The notes beneath the pieces are model-generated. The model had not been told where the DNA came from, did not search any database, and saw only the letters and a list, made by a program, of their open reading frames with translations. Positions 44,425 through 57,890 of a stretch of 64,000 nt of DNA are shown here, one piece after another. The stretch lies in assembly GCF_003837865.1 (NCBI RefSeq), contig NZ_RQIS01000001.1, positions 310,001 through 374,000 of the forward strand, in the 5' to 3' direction. A program made the position numbers and the translations under genes. This stretch comes from Paraburkholderia dinghuensis. Lineage in GTDB: Bacteria > Pseudomonadota > Gammaproteobacteria > Burkholderiales > Burkholderiaceae. The first letter of the stretch is position 1, and every line of letters starts with the position of its first letter.

Positions 44425-45654
44425 TTGAACACAGCAGCTGCAACCCCGGGCGAACTCGCCGGCAAGCACCTCGTAATCGGCATGACGGGCGGCATCGCCT
44501 GCTACAAGATCGCCGAACTCACGCGCCTTTTGACGAAGGCCAGCGCAACCGTGCAGGTCGTGATGACCGAAGCGGCGACGCAGTTCATCACGCCCGTCAC
44601 GATGCAGGCGCTCTCGGGCCACCCGGTCTTCACGAGCCAGTGGGATGGTCGCGTGCCCAACAACATGGCGCACATCGACCTCTCACGCGGCGCGGACGCG
44701 ATCGTGATCGCCCCCGCCTCGACCGACTTCCTGGCGAAGCTCGCGAACGGCTTCGCCGACGACCTCCTCTCCACGCTCTGCATCGCACGGGACTGTCCGC
44801 TGCTCGTCGTCCCCGCGATGAACCGGCAGATGTGGAACAACCCGGCCACGCAGCGCAACGTCGCGCAACTGCGTGCCGATGGCGTTGAAACACTCGGCCC
44901 CGATTCGGGCCCGCAGGCGTGCGGCGAAATCGGCGACGGCCGCATGCTGGAGCCCGAGGCCGTGTATGAAGCGATCGTCGCATTCTTCGCGCCGAAGGTG
45001 CTCGCGCGCCGCCGTGTGCTGATCACCGCCGGACCGACCTTCGAGCCGATCGACCCGGTGCGCGGCATCACGAACCGTTCGAGCGGCAAGATGGGCTTCG
45101 CGCTCGCACGCGCAGCGCAGCAGGCGGGCGCCGACGTGCACCTCGTCGCGGGCCCGGTCGCGCTCGCGACGCCGTGGGGCGTCTACCGCGAAGACGTGCA
45201 GACCGCCCGGCAGATGTACGACGCGGTGATGCGCGCCGTGCCCGATTACGACGTGTTCATCGGCGTGGCGGCGGTGGCCGACTGGCGTGTCGATCACGTC
45301 GCGACGCAGAAGATCAAGAAGACGGCGGACCGCCAGGTGCCCGATTTCACGTTTGTCGAAAACCCGGACATCCTCGCGTCCGTGGCTGCGCTGCCGAATC
45401 CGCCGTATTGCGTCGGTTTCGCGGCGGAAAGCGGCAATCTCGACGTGCTCGGCGAGGAAAAGCGCGTACGCAAAAACGTCCCGCTCCTGATCGGCAATCT
45501 CGGACCGCAGACCTTTGGCCTGGACGACAATGAGGTCGTCCTCTTCGAGGCGTCCGGCAGCACGAAGCTGCCGCGTGCGGCCAAGCAGGCGCTCGCGCAG
45601 ACACTGATCGCCGAAATCGCGCGGCGCCTGCCCGACGAGAGCATCATTTCGTGA
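44425..45654 (+). CDS. coaBC: bifunctional phosphopantothenoylcysteine decarboxylase / phosphopantothenate-cysteine ligase
   Basis: Two consecutive coenzyme-A steps in one 409-residue protein. The N-terminal flavoprotein CoaC has [17 protein letters not shown] (about 20-36), [33 protein letters not shown] (about 82-114) and the PAMNRQMW substrate clamp (about 130-137). The C-terminal CoaB ligase has [31 protein letters not shown] (about 197-227) and the AAVADWR and KxKK-type IKKTAD motifs near 282-296. The start is TTG 44425, supported by AGGAG eight bases upstream; no ATG is nearby. A repeat pair lies just before the ribosome-binding site. dut follows after one intervening gene. Confidence 0.95.
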   Translation: MNTAAATPGELAGKHLVIGMTGGIACYKIAELTRLLTKASATVQVVMTEAATQFITPVTMQALSGHPVFTSQWDGRVPNNMAHIDLSRGADAIVIAPASTDFLAKLANGFADDLLSTLCIARDCPLLVVPAMNRQMWNNPATQRNVAQLRADGVETLGPDSGPQACGEIGDGRMLEPEAVYEAIVAFFAPKVLARRRVLITAGPTFEPIDPVRGITNRSSGKMGFALARAAQQAGADVHLVAGPVALATPWGVYREDVQTARQMYDAVMRAVPDYDVFIGVAAVADWRVDHVATQKIKKTADRQVPDFTFVENPDILASVAALPNPPYCVGFAAESGNLDVLGEEKRVRKNVPLLIGNLGPQTFGLDDNEVVLFEASGSTKLPRAAKQALAQTLIAEIARRLPDESIIS

Positions 45655-45721
45655 TAAGCGCGCCGCGCCATCGGTCAACGAGGCGTCGGCGGCACGTATC
45701 GCGAACGAAGCAAGGTATGTC

Positions 45722-46726
45722 ATGACGCTCCTTTCCGTACTCGACCAGTCGCCCGTCATCGCCGGGCATACGGCGGCCGATGCCATCGCCGCGACCGTCG
45801 AACTGGCGCAGCTCGCCGACGACCTCGGCTACACGCGCTACTGGTGCGCTGAGCACCACGGCCTGCGCGGCGTATGCAACCCCAGCCCCGAAATCATGCT
45901 CGCGAGACTCGGCAGCGTGACGAAGCGCATTCGCATCGGTTCGGGCGGCGTGATGCTTCCCTACTACAGCCCGTTCAAGGTCGCCGAGCAATTCATGATG
46001 CTCGAGGCGCTGTTTCCGAACCGCATCGATCTTGGCGTCGGCCGCGCGCCCGGCGGCGACATGCGCACGGCACAGGCCGTTGCCTCCGGCCAGTACAACC
46101 GGGGCGAACAGTTCGCGCAGCAGGTGCAGGACCTGGTCGGACTGATGGACGGCACACTGCCCGCGAACAACGTCGCGAGCGGCGTGGTCCTGCAGCCGCA
46201 GATCGAGACACGGCCGCAGTTGTGGGTGCTCGGATCGAGCGACTTCGGCGGCACGCTCGCCGCGCAGCTCGGGCTGCGCTTCTCGTTCGCGCATTTCATC
46301 AACGCACACTTCGGGCATCTCGTGGCGAACGCGTATCGCGAGCACTTCCAGGCGGGCCACGAAGCGACGCCGTATCTGGCCTGCGCGGTGTTCGTGATCT
46401 GCGCGGACACGGAACAGGAAGCCGCCGACCTCGAAAAAGCCGTCGATCTGCGCCGCGTTCAGATGGCTCTCGGCCTGAACGCGCCGATTCCGAGCATCGA
46501 ACAAGGCCTCGCGCAGGAATACGGCGAGCGCGAGCAACTCGTGATCGACCGCGAGAAACCGCGCAGTATCATCGGCACGCCGGAAAGCGTCGTGGAGCGC
46601 CTGCACGCGGTGCAGGAGCGCTTCGCCGCCGACGAACTGGTCGTGCTCACCGTCGCCGGCAGCTACGCGGCGCGGCTGCGCTCCTACGAACTGCTGGCGC
46701 AAGCCTTCCAGCTACCCCGCTCCTGA
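45722..46726 (+). CDS. luciferase-like flavin-dependent monooxygenase (LLM class)
   Basis: A 334-residue TIM-barrel oxidoreductase of the bacterial-luciferase-like class, probably using FMNH2. [19 protein letters not shown] is near the N-terminus, then [22 protein letters not shown] (about 40-61), [43 protein letters not shown] (about 73-114), which are the group signature, and [19 protein letters not shown] (about 163-181). The G-x-G-R-x-P-G-G segment binds phosphate of the flavin. Homologues are annotated MsnO8-type. The substrate is unknown. It sits between coaBC and dut, 31 bases before dut, and is probably co-transcribed. Confidence 0.88.
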   Translation: MTLLSVLDQSPVIAGHTAADAIAATVELAQLADDLGYTRYWCAEHHGLRGVCNPSPEIMLARLGSVTKRIRIGSGGVMLPYYSPFKVAEQFMMLEALFPNRIDLGVGRAPGGDMRTAQAVASGQYNRGEQFAQQVQDLVGLMDGTLPANNVASGVVLQPQIETRPQLWVLGSSDFGGTLAAQLGLRFSFAHFINAHFGHLVANAYREHFQAGHEATPYLACAVFVICADTEQEAADLEKAVDLRRVQMALGLNAPIPSIEQGLAQEYGEREQLVIDREKPRSIIGTPESVVERLHAVQERFAADELVVLTVAGSYAARLRSYELLAQAFQLPRS

Positions 46727-46758
46727 TCCGGACGCCAATCCAACTCACATTTTCATAC

Positions 46759-47205
46759 ATGAAAATCGACATCAAGATCCTGAACGAACGCATGCGCGAC
46801 CAGCTGCCCCACTACGCGACGCCGGGCAGCGCGGGCCTCGACCTGCGCGCATGTATCGATGCACCGCTCACGCTCGAACCCGGCGAAACGAAGCTCGTGC
46901 CGACGGGCCTCGCGATCCACGTCGCCGATCCGGGCTATGCGGCGCTGATCCTGCCGCGATCGGGGCTCGGCCACAAACACGGCATCGTGCTCGGCAACCT
47001 GGTTGGACTGATCGATTCGGATTACCAGGGTGAACTGATGATCTCGACGTGGAACCGTGGCCACACGACGTTCACGCTCAATCCGCTGGAGCGCCTCGCG
47101 CAGCTCGTGATCGTGCCGGTTGTGCAGGCGCAGTTCAATATCGTCGACGACTTCGCGGCGAGCGAGCGCGGCGAGGGTGGTTTCGGCAGCACGGGCAAGC
47201 ACTGA
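46759..47205 (+). CDS. dut: dUTP diphosphatase
   Basis: Trimeric dUTPase (148 residues) hydrolysing dUTP to dUMP and keeping uracil out of DNA. The five family motifs are present: [11 protein letters not shown] (about 21-31), [16 protein letters not shown] (about 71-86), [11 protein letters not shown] (about 88-98), [13 protein letters not shown] (about 113-125) and the C-terminal [13 protein letters not shown] arm that closes the site. ATG 46759 begins MKIDIKILN. Coupled in the coaBC-dut order found in many proteobacteria. A strong terminator follows. Confidence 0.97.
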   Translation: MKIDIKILNERMRDQLPHYATPGSAGLDLRACIDAPLTLEPGETKLVPTGLAIHVADPGYAALILPRSGLGHKHGIVLGNLVGLIDSDYQGELMISTWNRGHTTFTLNPLERLAQLVIVPVVQAQFNIVDDFAASERGEGGFGSTGKH

Positions 47206-47219
47206 TCGTCGCCACAAAC

Positions 47220-47250
47220 GAAAAAAGCACGCCAAGGCGTGCTTTTTTGT
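47220..47250. terminator. intrinsic terminator after dut
   Basis: AAAAAAGCACGCC-aa-GGCGTGCTTTTTT, 15 bases after the dut stop; symmetric, so it could work on both strands. Confidence 0.92.
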
Positions 47251-47346
47251 ATCTTCGATGACGTCATGGGCCGCACAAATAACAAACGGCGCGGACCGTG
47301 AGATCCGCGCCGTTTCTATTCGACAGCTTGAGCGCCGACGAACCGC

Positions 47347-49640
<2,294 letters not shown>

Positions 49641-49644
<4 letters not shown>

Positions 49645-49955
49645 GCTTCCTCCATCACACACTGCAGCGGATGACCGGCTTGCCGTGCGTGGGTAACAAC
49701 TTGCTCAACTTTGGTCGACGCAATGTCCCGCGTATAGACCCCACAAACTCCCCTGCCTTCACGATGCACCTTCAACATGATCTGTGTTGCGGACTCGTGA
49801 TCCTTATTGAAATATTCCTGCACGATCATCACGACGAATTCCATCGGCGTGTAGTCGTCGTTCATCAGCACGACCTTGTACATGGAGGGCGGTTTGACCT
49901 TTTGCTCCTGCCGCTCCAGTACGGTTGAATCCTGCTTGTCCGGGATAATCGCCAT
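49641..49955 (-). CDS. clpS: ATP-dependent Clp protease adaptor ClpS
   Basis: N-end-rule adaptor (104 residues) delivering proteins with bulky N-terminal residues to ClpAP. After a flexible N-terminus (about 1-25, ending [10 protein letters not shown]) comes the conserved core [28 protein letters not shown] (about residues 28-55), with the Asn-Asp pair that binds the N-degron amino group. The His of [17 protein letters not shown] (about 63-79) is also in the binding pocket. Overlaps clpA by four bases (ATGA), the standard clpS-clpA arrangement. Confidence 0.97.
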
Positions 49956-50392
49956 ACACCCATTCTAAACAACTCGGACAGGCCCGCAATCCTGCCGATA
50001 CCCAACCGGCCGGTCGGTGAACTTGCAGCGCCTACACAGTGCGCAGTGTCCCCTCCCCGTCCAGCCACTACCGGCTGCGGGGCCGGCATCGTCTACTTAT
50101 CGCGTATCGCGTCATGCACCCGATGTGTGCATCCTATGCGCCCCTTTCCTGCCCCCGGGGCCTTTCACGCCATCAGGCGAATCGAGTATCGCACAACCTG
50201 CGCCGCGCCGTAGGCACCGTCCGTCGGACGCCGCACGGATCGGGGACATTTCCGCACTGCAACGAACCCTATGTGCGTCGATTATGCGACTTTTCAAGAC
50301 GCCCCGCTCCCCCCGTGCCGCGGCGAGGAAAAGCAGGAAAAACCCTGGAAATGCGTTCTTTACAACGCGTCGGAGCGTGTCTCAAAATATTC
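49956..50392. other. 437-base region between clpS and cspA
   Basis: Short ORFs on both strands here have no recognisable features. The region carries the promoters of the divergent clpS and csp genes; GC falls toward the csp end. Confidence 0.45.
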
Positions 50393-50421
50393 TTGACAGC
50401 CGAATAAAGAGCCTCAACAAT
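50393..50421 (+). promoter_or_regulatory. promoter of the cold-shock gene
   Basis: A perfect -35 TTGACA, 17-base spacer and AACAAT (four of six). The predicted transcript has an untranslated leader of about 135 bases, as is common for cold-shock genes whose leaders sense temperature. Confidence 0.6.
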
Positions 50422-50562
50422 CAAGCTGGCACTTTTTTCAGCCGTTTCAAATTCGAAAAAATGCCGTTGGTGAGCTTGTGAGGAGGGGACGATCGCAATG
50501 GGGCGGTCGTTTAGCTTTTCGAACTGCTCGTGGTAGTGACATGAGTTACAGGGGAAGTAGGT

Positions 50563-50769
50563 ATGGCAACCGGTACGGTCAAGTGGTTCAACGACGCGAA
50601 GGGCTTCGGCTTCATTACGCCTGACGAAGGTGGCGAGGATCTGTTCGCTCACTTCTCGGCTATCCAGATGAATGGCTTCAAGACCCTCAAAGAAGGTCAG
50701 AAGGTAAGTTTCGAAGTCGTGCAAGGCCCGAAGGGCAAACAGGCATCGAACATTCAGGCAGCGGCCTGA
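50563..50769 (+). CDS. cold-shock domain protein (CspA family)
   Basis: A 68-residue single-domain OB-fold RNA/ssDNA chaperone. RNP1 KGFGFITP (residues 13-20) and RNP2 [12 protein letters not shown] sequence (about 27-34) are intact, with [11 protein letters not shown] at the N-terminus and [25 protein letters not shown] at the end. The start ATG 50563 has AGTAGG upstream. Which of the several CspA paralogues it is cannot be told. Long leader, intrinsic terminator after it: a single-gene unit. Confidence 0.97.
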   Translation: MATGTVKWFNDAKGFGFITPDEGGEDLFAHFSAIQMNGFKTLKEGQKVSFEVVQGPKGKQASNIQAAA

Positions 50770-50787
50770 TCCGTTCGGTACCCAGAC

Positions 50788-50824
50788 CCAGGAAACCCGG
50801 CTTCGGCCGGGTTTCCCTTTTTTG
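50788..50824 (+). terminator. intrinsic terminator after the csp gene
   Basis: GGAAACCCGGC-ttc-GGCCGGGTTTCCCTTTTTT, with a six-T tail, 19 bases past the stop. Confidence 0.92.
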
Positions 50825-50837
50825 TGACATTTTTTTG

Positions 50838-51446
50838 TCACGCGCTGCGGAAAAACCCGATCGCGCGCGACGTCCCCGGCATGCCGGGATCGTCATGTTC
50901 GAGGATGTGGCAACGGAACGTGCGATCGCCCGCATCGCGCTGGACGGATGCGATCCGGACGGTCTCGCAAGGCTCCACGTTCCCGGTGTCGCGCCACGCC
51001 AGATAAGGCTCCGCGACGCGCCCCCCGCCCCGCTTCAGCGCCTGAAAAACGGATCTCGACCGTCTCGCCTTCGCGCACCTCTCAGCAAGCCGACCGCCGG
51101 GCCGGCCGCCGCCAGACGCTGCGTCGTCTTGCCAGAAAACTGTATCCGGCTGACCCGCGAGCGCGGCCCGCGCGACCGGCTGGGCGACGAGCGTCGCCTG
51201 GAAATGGCCCGGGTCGCTGCATTCGCTTGCAGCCACGAGCAGCGTGGCAAGCGGCGCGCCTGAAGGCAGGGCATCGGCTGCCGCCAGCGGTACGTGAGAC
51301 GCTGACAATGCCGCCCGGCGTAGCCACATCGCCCCCAGCATGGTGACACTCACGTCCTGCGCGGTCGCGCCGCGCGTGAAAATTGTCGCACCAACGCCGC
51401 CGAGTGTTCCGAACACAAAAGCTCTACGTTTCATCGACGGATTCAT
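50838..51446 (-). pseudogene. multicopper oxidase remnant, internal deletion and frameshifts
   Basis: From ATG 51446 or 51434 the minus strand reads a KRRAFVFGTLGGVGATIFTRG export signal, then ADALPSGAPLATL and GHFQATLVAQPVARAAL, matching the start of Burkholderia-type multicopper oxidases. In the alternate frame VREGETVEIRF (the first cupredoxin domain) appears near 51060. Near the end the first frame resumes with YLAWRDTGNVEPCETVRI and RCHILEHDDPGMPG. This is the C-terminal copper-ligand motif, usually HCHILEHDDxGM, here with Arg for the first His. About 300 residues of the ~500-residue enzyme between are missing. Copper sites cannot form, so it is a pseudogene. It would have been a periplasmic oxidase. 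Confidence 0.78.
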
Positions 51447-51581
51447 GTCGTCGCGTAACGGCAAACGTGATTCGACAGCCTTGTGCATCATCGTGCATGA
51501 CGAGATACGTGACGGAATAGCGGCATGGCAATAGTTCGGATAACTTATCACGCAGAACCGGCGCGCAATCGTCCGTCGCCA

Positions 51582-51618
51582 TGAAAAAACCCCGGCGGCC
51601 CGAGGGCCAGCCGGGGTT
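51582..51618 (-). terminator. intrinsic terminator after icd
   Basis: Minus strand: GAACCCCGGCTGG-ccctcggg-CCGCCGGGGTTTTTTC, 33 bases past the icd stop. Confidence 0.85.
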
Positions 51619-51650
51619 CGCATACCCGCGCCGCAAAGCGCCGGCTTCGC

Positions 51651-52907
<1,257 letters not shown>

Positions 52908-53349
52908 GATCGACTCCAGTCAGGGGCCTGGTTAGTGCCTGGTTAGTGGTATCGGGTAGTCTGCAGCGCAACGTCAAATCAATCCTCGAAGCGCCAGCGC
53001 GAGACACACGCGGCCTCGCGGCATCCGGTGCGCTCGATTCCCGCGGCAGGGCCTGCCGCACAATGACGCTGCGAAAAGCCCGTCCGCGCGACGGTCTGGC
53101 AGTCATTCTAGCCCACGGCCCCGCAACGAGGCACCGTTCCTCCGGATCGTGCAAACGACGACGCGTCGCCAGGTGCCCAGAGCATGGCACCGTTCACGCC
53201 GGCGTTATGCGCGACGCGCATATCGACGGCAGTGCTGATCGCATCGCAATGTCTTCATGTCCGGGATGGGCCGCATAATCTGATGCACGGCTTTTTGCAT
53301 TAACATCGCGCCGCGCCACAATGGAAACTCCCTCGCCCCCTCACCTCTT
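52908..53349. other. 442-base divergent region between icd and the RluE-type gene
   Basis: Contains the upstream regions of both genes. A TTGCAT...CACAAT pair (53295-53322, 16-base spacer) is a possible promoter for the synthase. No gene is seen. Confidence 0.45.
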
Positions 53350-53937
53350 ATGCGTTTGATCGCCCTCAACAAGCCGTTCGGTACGATTTGCCAGTTTTCG
53401 CCGCACGAAACGCGCCCTTCTCTTGCGGACTGGGTCAAGACTCCGGGCGTGTATCCAGCGGGACGCCTCGACGCGGACAGCGAGGGCCTGCTGCTGCTAA
53501 CCGACGATGGTGCGCTCCAGGCGCGCATTGCCGAGCCGCGTCGCAAGCTCGTGAAGCGCTACTGGGCGCAAGTCGAAGGCGAGCCGGGAACCGACGCGCT
53601 CGCTGCCCTTGAGCGTGGCGTCGATCTCGGCGACTTTGTGACGCAGCCGTGCCGGGCGTCGGTCATCGCATCCCCCGATCACCTGTGGCCACGCGACCCG
53701 CCTATCCGCTTTCGTGCATCGATTCCCACCACATGGGTCGAACTCGCGATCAGCGAGGGCAAGAACCGGCAGGTACGACGCATGACGGCCGCTGTCGGGT
53801 TTCCGACGCTGCGGCTCGTGCGCGTTGCAGTCGGCTCGCTCGATATTTTTTCGCTCGGGATTGCACCCGGAGAAAGTGTCGATGTGCCGACCGACGCGCC
53901 GTGGCAACGTGCGAAGCACACGGCATCATCGGGATAG
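53350..53937 (+). CDS. rluE: RluE-type 23S rRNA pseudouridine synthase
   Basis: A 195-residue synthase lacking the S4 domain. LIALNKPFGTICQFSPHETRPSLADWV opens it (residues 3-29) and GRLDADSEGLLLLTDDGALQ (about 39-58) carries the catalytic Asp; KRYWAQVEGEPG (about 69-80) and SEGKNRQVRRMTAAVGFPTLRLVRVAVG (about 137-164) complete the RsuA-family signature. Absence of the S4 domain and the size fit RluE (23S position 2457) rather than RsuA or RluB. The second family member in this window (see 17.2 kb). The start ATG 53350 is preceded by a CCTC-rich stretch, so the ribosome-binding site is weak. Confidence 0.9.
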   Translation: MRLIALNKPFGTICQFSPHETRPSLADWVKTPGVYPAGRLDADSEGLLLLTDDGALQARIAEPRRKLVKRYWAQVEGEPGTDALAALERGVDLGDFVTQPCRASVIASPDHLWPRDPPIRFRASIPTTWVELAISEGKNRQVRRMTAAVGFPTLRLVRVAVGSLDIFSLGIAPGESVDVPTDAPWQRAKHTASSG

Positions 53938-54283
53938 TCGTTGCGCCAGCACTGTTTGACTGGCATCAACGTCCATGACATCAACCCGGACTTCCATGCC
54001 GACGCGTCGAGAAGGAAATGAAAACTTCGCGTCAACCGGGTCGCGCGGCGATGCGTTAAACGACCCAGATGCCGCAGAAGCTATCCGGCATTCAGCCTTC
54101 AGGTACTTTTGCCCGGCGTGCGCAAGCCGCAATGGTGAGGTCCCGACCGCTGGCAGACGCGTTCGCGAATTTCTCCGAAATTGTCGATCGAGACTGTCAA
54201 CCGAAAGGTGGATGGCACGTTTACCGACCTGACTCCCAAAACCGAGTCACTTGGTTAATTAACTCAAGCTGAGGATTCACAAA
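53938..54283. other. 346-base region with no convincing gene
   Basis: Short overlapping ORFs exist on both strands (for example 53975-54232 plus) without recognisable motifs. A GTTAATTAAC palindrome at 54254-54263 and AT-rich sequence precede the small exported-protein gene, so this end is probably its promoter region. Confidence 0.45.
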
Positions 54284-54478
54284 ATGAACAAACTGATCGC
54301 TGCTCTGGTCGCTGGCCTCTTCGCAACGGCTGCATTCGCACAAGCTTCGGCTCCGGAAGCTGCTCCGGCTGCTGCCGCTGCTGCTTCGGCACCGAAGGCT
54401 GCTCACAAGAAGGCACACAAGAAGTCGACGCACAAGAAGGCCGCTAAGGCTGAAGCCGCATCGGCAGCTTCGGAGTAA
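54284..54478 (+). CDS. small exported Ala/Lys/His-rich protein
   Basis: A 64-residue protein with a clean signal peptide (MNKLIAALVAGLFATAAFAQA, cleavage after AFA). The mature ~44 residues are almost only Ala, Pro, Lys, His, Ser and Glu: an acidic/Ala part (EAAPAAAAAASAP) then KKAHKKSTHKKAAK. GAGG lies upstream of ATG 54284. Similar small secreted Lys/Ala-rich proteins are frequent in Burkholderia; they are predicted disordered and of unknown function. The His/Lys repeat could bind nucleic acid, polyanions or metal, but nothing supports one choice. Strong terminator follows. Confidence 0.75.
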   Translation: MNKLIAALVAGLFATAAFAQASAPEAAPAAAAAASAPKAAHKKAHKKSTHKKAAKAEAASAASE

Positions 54479-54533
54479 GCAAGTTGTAAGGCGCATCGTC
54501 GATCGGCATTCGTTGCCGGTCTTCATCGCGTTG

Positions 54534-54575
54534 AAAGGCAGATCGTCGCAAGGCGCTCTGCCTTTTGTTTTTTTG
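54534..54575 (+). terminator. intrinsic terminator after the exported peptide
   Basis: AAAGGCAGA, a 14-base loop, TCTGCCTTT and a T-rich tail (TGTTTTTTT). Confidence 0.85.
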
Positions 54576-54715
54576 ACGCGTTTTTTTGACTCTTTTTCAC
54601 GCATTTTCCTCGTGCTGCGCTTTGCGTGTCACAGTTTGTATTTGACGCGTTTTGACCCACGCTGACGTACTCGCGTAACATGCGCGGGTTATATTGCTCA
54701 CTCAGGAGTCCAGTC

Positions 54716-55234
54716 GTGCGATTTTCCTTGCGCCCGCTTCTCGCGCGCTGCGCCTTCGCCGTTACCGTTTCGCTCGCCGCCGTCGCGGCCCTGACGTTCG
54801 CGACACTCGCCACGACCGGCGTCGTCCACGCCCAGCAGTTGCCTCCCGGCGCGAAGCAGCCCGGCGAGTTTCCGCGTGTGAAGCTGACCGCCGGCATGTT
54901 CGTGATCGACGCTGCCGTCGCCGCCACCGATCCGGACCGCGAGCAAGGCCTCATGTATCGCACGCAACTCGGGCCGAACGAAGGCATGCTGTTCGTGTTC
55001 GGCGAAAACGCCGTCCATTGCTTCTGGATGAAAAACACGCTGATCCCGCTGTCGATCGCGTTCATTCGCGCAGACGGCACAATCACCGACATCGACGAGA
55101 TGCAGGCCGAAACGACCAACAACCACTGCCCGCGCAATAACGGCGTCTTCGCGCTCGAAATGCCGAAAGGCTGGTTCTCGTCGAAGGGCATCAAGCCCGG
55201 CATGAAAATCCAGGGTCTCCCGCCGCTCCAGTGA
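54716..55234 (+). CDS. exported DUF192 protein
   Basis: A 172-residue protein from GTG 54716, chosen for AGGAG eight bases upstream. The signal peptide spans about residues 1-37 (RPLLARCAFAVTVSLAAVAALTF, cleavage near VHAQQ). The DUF192 fold follows: VKLTAGMFVIDAAVAATDPDREQGLMYRTQLGPNEGMLFVF (about 55-95), CFWMKNTLIPLSIAFI (about 101-116) and ALEMPKGWFSSKGIKPGMKI near the end. DUF192 proteins are small periplasmic beta-barrel proteins of unknown role; some neighbour TCA-cycle or stress genes. This copy stands alone. Confidence 0.88.
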   Translation: MRFSLRPLLARCAFAVTVSLAAVAALTFATLATTGVVHAQQLPPGAKQPGEFPRVKLTAGMFVIDAAVAATDPDREQGLMYRTQLGPNEGMLFVFGENAVHCFWMKNTLIPLSIAFIRADGTITDIDEMQAETTNNHCPRNNGVFALEMPKGWFSSKGIKPGMKIQGLPPLQ

Positions 55235-55618
55235 CCGGGTGACGCGCGGCGCCGCCCGCGCTCACGTCCACCGGGCGGACGCTGCACGGTGGACTGCAAC
55301 GCCTGCACGTTCACCGCGTGTTCCCTCCGCTTGCTTCTGTTTGCTCCCGCTTGCTCCGGATAGCCGGCCCCGCGCCCCGCGGCGCCGGTTTTTTTGCGCA
55401 TTCGCGGCGCATATCCCCTCGCCACCCCGCCGTTGAGCCTGCCTGAGCAGGAGCGCACCGCCAATCTGGCTCACTTCCTGCAAAAGCGCGTAACAAGCGC
55501 TATCCTGATATCCCAGCACGCGCGATGCATCGGGCACCGCGCGTCGCGCCGGACGGCGCGCAGGCCGCGCCGCGCGCCGTCCGGCAGTATCCACGGCGCG
55601 TATTCCAAGGAGATCACC
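55235..55618. other. 384-base region between DUF192 and EF-G genes
   Basis: Holds an intrinsic terminator and the region upstream of the EF-G gene. A TATCCT element near 55501 could be a -10. No gene is recognised. Confidence 0.4.
55364..55395 (+). terminator. intrinsic terminator after the DUF192 gene
   Basis: CCGGCCCCGC-gcccc-GCGGCGCCGG-TTTTTTT: nine of ten pairs in a GC stem followed by seven T, about 130 bases past the stop. Confidence 0.7.
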
Positions 55619-57724
55619 GTGCCTCGCAAGACTCCCATCGAGCGCTATCGCAACATCGGGATCAGCGCTCACATCGATGCCGGCAAAACCACCACGACAG
55701 AACGCATCCTGTTCTACACCGGCGTGAATCACAAACTCGGCGAGGTTCACGACGGCGCGGCGACCATGGACTGGATGGAGCAGGAACAGGAACGCGGCAT
55801 CACGATCACGTCGGCCGCGACGACCGCGTTCTGGAAAGGCATGGCCGGCAATTATCCCGAGCACCGCATCAACATCATCGATACGCCGGGACACGTCGAC
55901 TTCACGATCGAAGTGGAGCGCTCCATGCGCGTGCTCGACGGCGCGTGCATGGTGTACGACTCCGTCGGCGGCGTGCAGCCGCAATCGGAAACCGTGTGGC
56001 GTCAGGCGAACAAGTACAAGGTGCCGCGCATTGCGTTCGTCAACAAGATGGACCGTGTCGGTGCGGACTTCTTCCGCGTGCAGCGGCAGATCGGCGAGCG
56101 CCTTAAGGGCGTGGCCGTGCCGATCCAGATTCCGGTCGGCGCCGAGGACCACTTCCAGGGCGTGGTCGATCTCGTCAAGATGAAGGCGATCGTCTGGGAC
56201 GACGAGAGCCAGGGCGTGAAATTCGCGTACGAGGACATTCCCGCCGAGCTGGCCGTACTCGCGAAGGAGTGGCGCGAAAAGATGGTCGAGGCCGCTGCCG
56301 AAGCCGACGAGGTGCTGCTCGAAAAGTATCTCGAAGACCACGAGAGCCTGACCGAAGACGAGATCAAGGGCGCATTGCGCCGCCGCACGATCGCAGGCGA
56401 GATCGTGCCGATGCTCTGCGGCAGCGCGTTCAAGAACAAGGGCGTGCAGGCGATGCTCGACGCCGTGATCGACTATCTGCCCTCGCCTGTCGACGTGCCC
56501 GCGATTCTCGGCCACGACGAGCATGACCGTGAAATCGAGCGCCATCCGAGCGACGACGAACCGTTCTCCGCGCTCGCGTTCAAGATCATGACCGACCCAT
56601 TCGTCGGCCAGTTGATCTTCTTTCGCGTGTATTCCGGCGTGGTCGAATCCGGCGACACCGTGCTGAACGCCATCAAGGACAAGAAGGAACGGCTCGGCCG
56701 CATCCTGCAGATGCACGCGAACGAGCGCAAGGAAATCAAGGAAGTGCGCGCGGGCGATATCGCGGCGGCGGTCGGCCTGAAGGAGGCGACGACGGGCGAT
56801 ACGCTGTGCGATCCGGCGCACGTGATCATCCTCGAAAAGATGATCTTCCCCGAGCCCGTGATCTCGCAGGCCGTTGAGCCGAAGACCAAGGCCGACCAGG
56901 AAAAGATGGGCATCGCGCTAAACCGTCTCGCGCAGGAAGACCCGTCGTTCCGCGTGCAGACCGATGAGGAATCAGGCCAGACGATCATCTCCGGTATGGG
57001 CGAGTTGCACCTCGAAATTCTCGTCGACCGCATGAAGCGGGAGTTCGGCGTGGAGGCGACGGTCGGCAAGCCGCAGGTCGCGTATCGCGAGACCGTGCGC
57101 AACAAGGTCGAAGACGTGGAAGGCAAGTTCGTCAAGCAGTCGGGCGGGCGCGGCCAGTACGGGCACGCCGTCATCACGCTCGAACCACAGGCGCACGGCA
57201 AGGGCTATGAGTTCGTCGACGCGATCAAGGGCGGCGTGATTCCGCGCGAATTCATTCCGGCGGTCGACAAGGGCATCCAGGAAACGCTGAAGGCGGGCGT
57301 GCTCGCGGGCTACCCCGTCGTCGACACGAAGGTCACGCTGACGTTCGGCTCGTATCACGACGTCGACTCGAACGAAAACGCCTTCCGCATGGCCGGTTCG
57401 ATGGCCTTCAAGGAAGCGATGCGGCGCGCGAAGCCTGTGCTGCTCGAACCGATGATGGCCGTCGAAGTGGAAACGCCCGAGGACTTCATGGGCAATGTGA
57501 TGGGCGATCTGTCGAGCCGGCGCGGCATCGTGCAGGGCATGGAGGACATCGCGGGCGGCGGCGGCAAGCTCGTGCGCGCCGAGGTGCCGCTTTCGGAAAT
57601 GTTCGGCTACTCGACGTCGTTGCGCTCGCTCACGCAAGGCCGCGCAACCTACACGATGGAGTTCAAGCACTACGCGGAAACGCCGCAGAACGTCGCCGAA
57701 GCGGTCATCAACGCGAAGAAGTAG
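55619..57724 (+). CDS. fusA: elongation factor G (isolated copy)
   Basis: Translocation GTPase of 701 residues. GTG 55619 has a perfect AAGGAGA ribosome-binding site. G1 [19 protein letters not shown] (about residues 17-35), switch I/G2 [11 protein letters not shown] (about 60-70), G3 [16 protein letters not shown] (about 88-103) and G4 [10 protein letters not shown] (about 142-151) are intact, as are domain IV's [11 protein letters not shown] segment and the C-terminal [21 protein letters not shown]. It is not beside rpsL-rpsG-tuf, so it is either the second EF-G of this lineage (fusA2) or a single translocated gene. The catalytic switch sequence looks fully functional. Confidence 0.92.
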   Translation: MPRKTPIERYRNIGISAHIDAGKTTTTERILFYTGVNHKLGEVHDGAATMDWMEQEQERGITITSAATTAFWKGMAGNYPEHRINIIDTPGHVDFTIEVERSMRVLDGACMVYDSVGGVQPQSETVWRQANKYKVPRIAFVNKMDRVGADFFRVQRQIGERLKGVAVPIQIPVGAEDHFQGVVDLVKMKAIVWDDESQGVKFAYEDIPAELAVLAKEWREKMVEAAAEADEVLLEKYLEDHESLTEDEIKGALRRRTIAGEIVPMLCGSAFKNKGVQAMLDAVIDYLPSPVDVPAILGHDEHDREIERHPSDDEPFSALAFKIMTDPFVGQLIFFRVYSGVVESGDTVLNAIKDKKERLGRILQMHANERKEIKEVRAGDIAAAVGLKEATTGDTLCDPAHVIILEKMIFPEPVISQAVEPKTKADQEKMGIALNRLAQEDPSFRVQTDEESGQTIISGMGELHLEILVDRMKREFGVEATVGKPQVAYRETVRNKVEDVEGKFVKQSGGRGQYGHAVITLEPQAHGKGYEFVDAIKGGVIPREFIPAVDKGIQETLKAGVLAGYPVVDTKVTLTFGSYHDVDSNENAFRMAGSMAFKEAMRRAKPVLLEPMMAVEVETPEDFMGNVMGDLSSRRGIVQGMEDIAGGGGKLVRAEVPLSEMFGYSTSLRSLTQGRATYTMEFKHYAETPQNVAEAVINAKK

Positions 57725-57747
57725 TACGTAGCAGCATGCGCTGTGAT

Positions 57748-57786
57748 GCCCGAAGCCCGTCCCGTTGCCGGGGCGGGCTTTTTTCG
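57748..57786 (+). terminator. intrinsic terminator after EF-G
   Basis: GCCCGTCCCG-ttgc-CGGGGCGGGCTTTTTT, about 25 bases after the stop. Confidence 0.9.
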
Positions 57787-57890
57787 TCGGCGTCCCGGTT
57801 TCGGCGCAATTTTGACCGTGCAAGAATGGATCGATTGCGGCGCTTTTCCGCTTCGCTGATACGACTCGCCGCATGACAGGAGAGATGACG

